From Myoxocephalus aenaeus (Eukaryota; Chordata; Actinopteri; Perciformes; Cottidae): a stretch of DNA of 64,000 bases. The notes beneath the pieces were generated by a model that ran no database searches, was not told where the DNA came from, and worked only from the letters and a program-made list of their open reading frames with translations. Position 1 is the stretch's first letter. Every line of letters begins with the position of its first letter. The stretch lies in assembly GCA_038501785.1 (NCBI GenBank), contig JBAMJR010000188.1, positions 62,001 through 126,000 on the forward strand, in the 5' to 3' direction. Position numbers and translations under genes: made by a program. Shown in pieces: positions 60,760 to 64,000 of this stretch.

Positions 60760-60990
60760 CTGGACCTGAGGGCTCGGAGGCGGGGCTAAAGGAAACTACT
60801 CAGTGGACCCATTGATGCGGATGATCGCCGGAAGATCCGGGTGGTTTAGTCTGAATCCTGAACTCAGAAGTCCACCATGGGTACATCCCAAGTCTCCACC
60901 AGGGATGCATGGAGAGATGCAAGGAAACCATGCGAGGAGAGAGGAAATGAGGAAATTACAAATAGGAGACTTGGGATGTGACCCTTGTTG
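60760..60990. repeat. Dispersed repeat (GGTACATCCCAAGTCTCC)
   Basis: CCACCATGGGTACATCCCAA, GAGGAGAGAGGAAATGAGG and GACTTGGGATGTGACCC are text of a common fish repeat. The small frames here are chance. Confidence 0.5.
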
Positions 60991-62029
60991 TGTGGCACTT
61001 TCATAGGAATGAACGGGGTTATAACCAGTTAAAGACAACTGGTTATCGCCTCCCATCAAAATGGGAAGGTTTTACATTGAGGCCACGAATTATATCTTGT
61101 GCGCACCAATTAGTGAATTGTAGCCTCAATATACATACTTTGTCTCTATGGTCGTCATTTACAATATGTTGGTGCATCACAATTTCTATAAGAAATATTA
61201 TTTTTGCATTTCTCAAAACAATATACACAGATTCAAAACATGTAGGCCTTTTAGAAAACAAACAAAAGCAACAGGACTTTTTACATTTTATTTATAAAAG
61301 TACAAAACTATACAAAATACAATTATTCTTTTTGTTCTCTTTGAAGCCAACAAACTCAATTGAAAAACAGCAATTTTACCTTCACCAGCTCTGGTTTGGT
61401 CTAAATACATCCTTTATTCACAGAGTAATGATATGAAGGCTCTTTGCTGAATGAGTCCGTCGCTGCAGACTAAAGTCGGAAAGTTCAGCGACTGGATTGG
61501 CAATTTCAAACGTCAAATTTGTTCATAACCGACTCAGGTGACAGTTACAGTTATTTTAGGAATACAGAAAGCCAGCTTTTAACCCAGCTACATTAAAGTC
61601 ACATTACCAGTAAGGTGCAGCCATTTCTTCAAGAAAATGAAGAAAATGAAGAAAGAGAGAGCAAGGACTTTCCTCTCTGCAGGACTGGACCCTTTTCTTT
61701 CTCATCTGAGACGAGGGACTAAGGACCGAAGGTGTTTTGTGATTGTATGATTGTAAATAGTTGATTTGTATACTGGATATGTAAAAACTGCCAAAGAAGA
61801 AAAATAATAAACGTCACTTTGTACAGCCAATTATGTTTTACCTTTGCCGTTTCGTGATCAAACAGTTGGGTTCAAAGTCATTCGGACACAGCACTATACA
61901 ATGTGTGAATCAATATCCAACATATACTCTCATGTGGGGTCAATATGATCTAGTAAACCAGTAGCTTTTGGAATATGAATACAGTAAAATGTCAATAGAT
62001 TGCTTTCGCCATCACTGAAAATAATATAC
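60991..62029. other. Downstream non-coding sequence
   Basis: A late AATAAA at 61806-61811 could be a distal rara poly(A) signal or part of a repeat. Nothing else is recognised. Confidence 0.4.
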
Positions 62030-62122
62030 TACAAATAACACACAGATCAGCTTAATCCGATTAATCGCAGAAAAATCATGCGATTAATCAGTAAAAAACA
62101 TTTCAACTTTGCCCAGCCCTAG
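62030..62122 (-). mobile_element. DNA-transposon end (ATTAATCGCA type)
   Basis: CCGATTAATCGCAGAAAAAT, GCGATTAATCAG and CTTTGCCCAGCCCTAG are the terminal text of a common vertebrate hAT-like element. Only one end is present. Confidence 0.5.
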
Positions 62123-62291
62123 TTTTTTTATAATGTATTTTATCATTTTACTTTGAAGGCCTAATGACCCCACATCCGTTAGTAGTTGCTATTGTGTAAC
62201 GTTACTCAACAGGCTGGGGAGCAGCGAGACGCTCTTCCAGACAGCATGGTGGCAGTGATGGAGGCAAAGCCATTCTTTAACAAAACAATTG

Positions 62292-62672
62292 TTGGACAAC
62301 CTGCAGTTTTATGTGAATGTCTCATCAACGAGAAGACCTGGTCGTTCATTGCAGCTTTACATTTTTTCCAGATAAAGAAAGACTAAAGACCTTATTTGGG
62401 CAAAGGAAGAGCCACCATCTCTCACAGTCTGGTCAGCTAAAAAACCTTACATAGAAAAAGTGAAGTAACAAACATCTTTGGAGGCCCAGGCACCTAGAAA
62501 GCAGAACTCCCTTAGGGGAAGACAGCTAGGTCAAACCTGCTGTAGTTCCTGTGTGAAGGCTGGCAGGATGTCAAATATGCCTGCGTGGCTAGATATGCAC
62601 GAGGCCCAGTGTTATCTCAGAGGAGAATTGCGAAATTAAGATAAGCAAATGAAGCAGGTGGTTTTTGGGAGA
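62292..62672 (-). repeat. Dispersed repeat A, copy 2, without the MITE
   Basis: Reverse complement of 5020-5534. At the site where copy 1 has the palindromic MITE, this copy reads ATTTTTTCCAGATAAAGAAA without interruption, so it represents the empty site. Confidence 0.75.
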
Positions 62673-63301
62673 TTCTGCTAGGTTAAAGTTTAATTTATTA
62701 TGTATGTGTTTATTTCAATATGACATAGTGATGCTCAGGTTTGGGGATGAAAGGTGTTTATTAGATATATTTTATCCACCTTGCATAAGAGTATAATATA
62801 TTTAGGTGATGCTCTTACCATATAATCAATGCTTGGCAAAATGTATTATGAATCAAGAAGAAGTGTAATCTCATGTCTGTATTAAATTCAAATGTACAAT
62901 CAGGATGAGTCATTAATACTTTGTAACATCATGTGATTTTTTTATAAAAATATCAAACTGGGAACGTGGGCAAGACAGAGACACAAACTGATAAATATAC
63001 AGGATACACTTACATAACAGACACATATTTGGTGTAACTAATTAGAGAGAGAGATCACTGTGCCTCTGTGACCTCTGGCGCGTGTCTACAGGCTAGGAGA
63101 GGGATTCATAAGTATTAGATCCCCTTGCAAGAGTTTGTCATAAATTTATTATTTTTTATAGTTGATAACAGCTGATATCTTAAGATAAATAAGTTGGTCC
63201 CTCTCTCGAGAACCGAGCCGTGTGTGACGGTCTGTTCTTGTTGTGTTTGGTGACTTATTGTTCTATTTGTTTTGAGGTTTGGTAAAAGAGTCGAACTCCA
63301 T
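62673..63301. other. Non-coding, nothing recognised
   Basis: AT-rich with no frames or repeat ends. Confidence 0.5.
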
Positions 63302-63741
63302 TGTCACGGATTCCCCGTCATATTAAGTGTTTTTTCATCCTGTCTGTCAGTTCTAACCACTCTCCTGTCATTCCAGATCCTGCCACCCACGTCTGATTAC
63401 CCCTCATCACCGTCACCTGGCCCTCACACCCATCTCACCTGCAGCCCGTTCCCTCATTAGCTCACTATTTAGGTCCCCTCACTTGCATGTGTCCTCTGCC
63501 AGATTGTCTTGTCCTTTGTGCCAAACTCTCCAGCGTATCCCTGTACTTCTGTCTGCCTGTTCTGACCCCGTTTTTGCCTGTCTTTGCCTACCTTGGATTT
63601 TGCCTGCTCCTTATCGGATTTGTTCGCCTGTTTGATTGATCTCCTGGTTTTGACCCCTGCCTGAATATACTACTAAAGAACTTTGCCTGCCACCTGCCTC
63701 AGAGTTGTGCTTTTGAACTCGATTGTCTACTGTGCCTCACA
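63302..63741 (+). mobile_element. Gypsy-type 5' LTR
   Basis: 440 bp from TGTCACGG to CCTCACA (TG...CA), rich in CCTGTCTGCC/TTTGCCTG units. It is followed directly by a leader (GTACAATCTGG) and a gag start. It is placed as the 5' LTR of an element that continues past the window edge, so the second LTR and target duplication cannot be checked. Confidence 0.75.
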
Positions 63742-63757
63742 GTACAATCTGGCCAAC

Positions 63758-64000
63758 ATGAGTTCAGCCGACTCTGCTCAGGCCGCGACGGAACCTCTGA
63801 CTCCTGCCGACATGCTTCAGCGAGGCAGTGCAGGCTATGGGCGTGAGTCACGAGCGCGGCATGGAGTCGCTCCGTGATCATCTGCTGAGGAGACCCGCTG
63901 GAGAGCGGACTGCCGCCAGTGCTTCCAGCCCGCCTCCTCGCACCTCTCCCGTGTCAGAGGCACGTCTGCCTCCTCCGCAGCGTTGTTCTGGTGCTCCTGG
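63758..64000 (+). pseudogene. Gypsy gag start, frameshifted, cut by window edge
   Basis: The ATG at 63758 begins MSSADSAQAATEPLTPADML, a gag N-terminus typical of this fish gypsy group. Near 63820-63830 a deletion shifts the frame, and this frame ends in TGA near 63875. In the next frame the gag text resumes (SHERGMESLRDHLLRRP...) and stays open to the edge of the window. Confidence 0.75.

Overview
This window looks like a teleost fish chromosome segment, probably a spiny-rayed (percomorph) species. The evidence is one split vertebrate nuclear-receptor gene, very dense (CA)n microsatellites, and repeats typical of fish: Rex1/L2-type LINEs, Ty3/gypsy elements, hAT, Harbinger and piggyBac relics, and a tRNA-derived SINE. 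Nothing is bacterial, and there is no operon, rRNA or CRISPR array.

The only gene I can name is a retinoic acid receptor alpha gene (rara) on the + strand, 41300-58316, in nine coding exons. I traced every splice junction, and the frame closes to 479 residues. The first exon carries the alpha-2 type A domain. The ligand pocket has the alpha-specific Ser/Ile/Val triad (S239, I277, V402), and all eight zinc-binding cysteines are present. The gene also has oddities. An intron splits the block that is a single 159-bp exon in mammals. A (TG)n tract replaces the pyrimidine tract before the resulting 68-bp exon, and a complementary (AC)n tract follows the next exon. Several normally invariant residues of the second zinc finger are changed, including one in the D-box. 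The presumed 5' leader has start-stop mini-uORFs. Early intron 1 holds a dense cluster of AGGTCA-type half-sites.

Layout. 0-9.5 kb is a graveyard of nested elements: a LINE fragment, a gypsy pol broken by a solo LTR, a 5'-truncated Rex1-like LINE, a palindromic piggyBac-like MITE inside another repeat, and an L2 LINE. 9.6-10.6 kb has a 21-bp minisatellite that stays open as a 7-residue repeat, with splice signals on both sides. 11-40 kb is non-coding upstream sequence with several DNA transposons that have clear target-site duplications (14973-16223, 18883-20819, 30256-30575, 32427-32778, 36288-37233) and many microsatellites. 40.3-41.3 kb is the likely alpha-2 promoter/leader. Intron 1 (11.7 kb) includes a piggyBac relic that has lost its catalytic core. 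58.3-59.2 kb is the rara 3' UTR. The right end has an inverted second copy of the 5-kb repeat and the start of another gypsy element, LTR plus broken gag, cut by the window edge.

I found no multi-gene system. The most interesting signals are the architecture and residue changes of rara, the half-site cluster, the coding-compatible minisatellite, and the MITE whose flank is duplicated relative to an empty site elsewhere in the same window.
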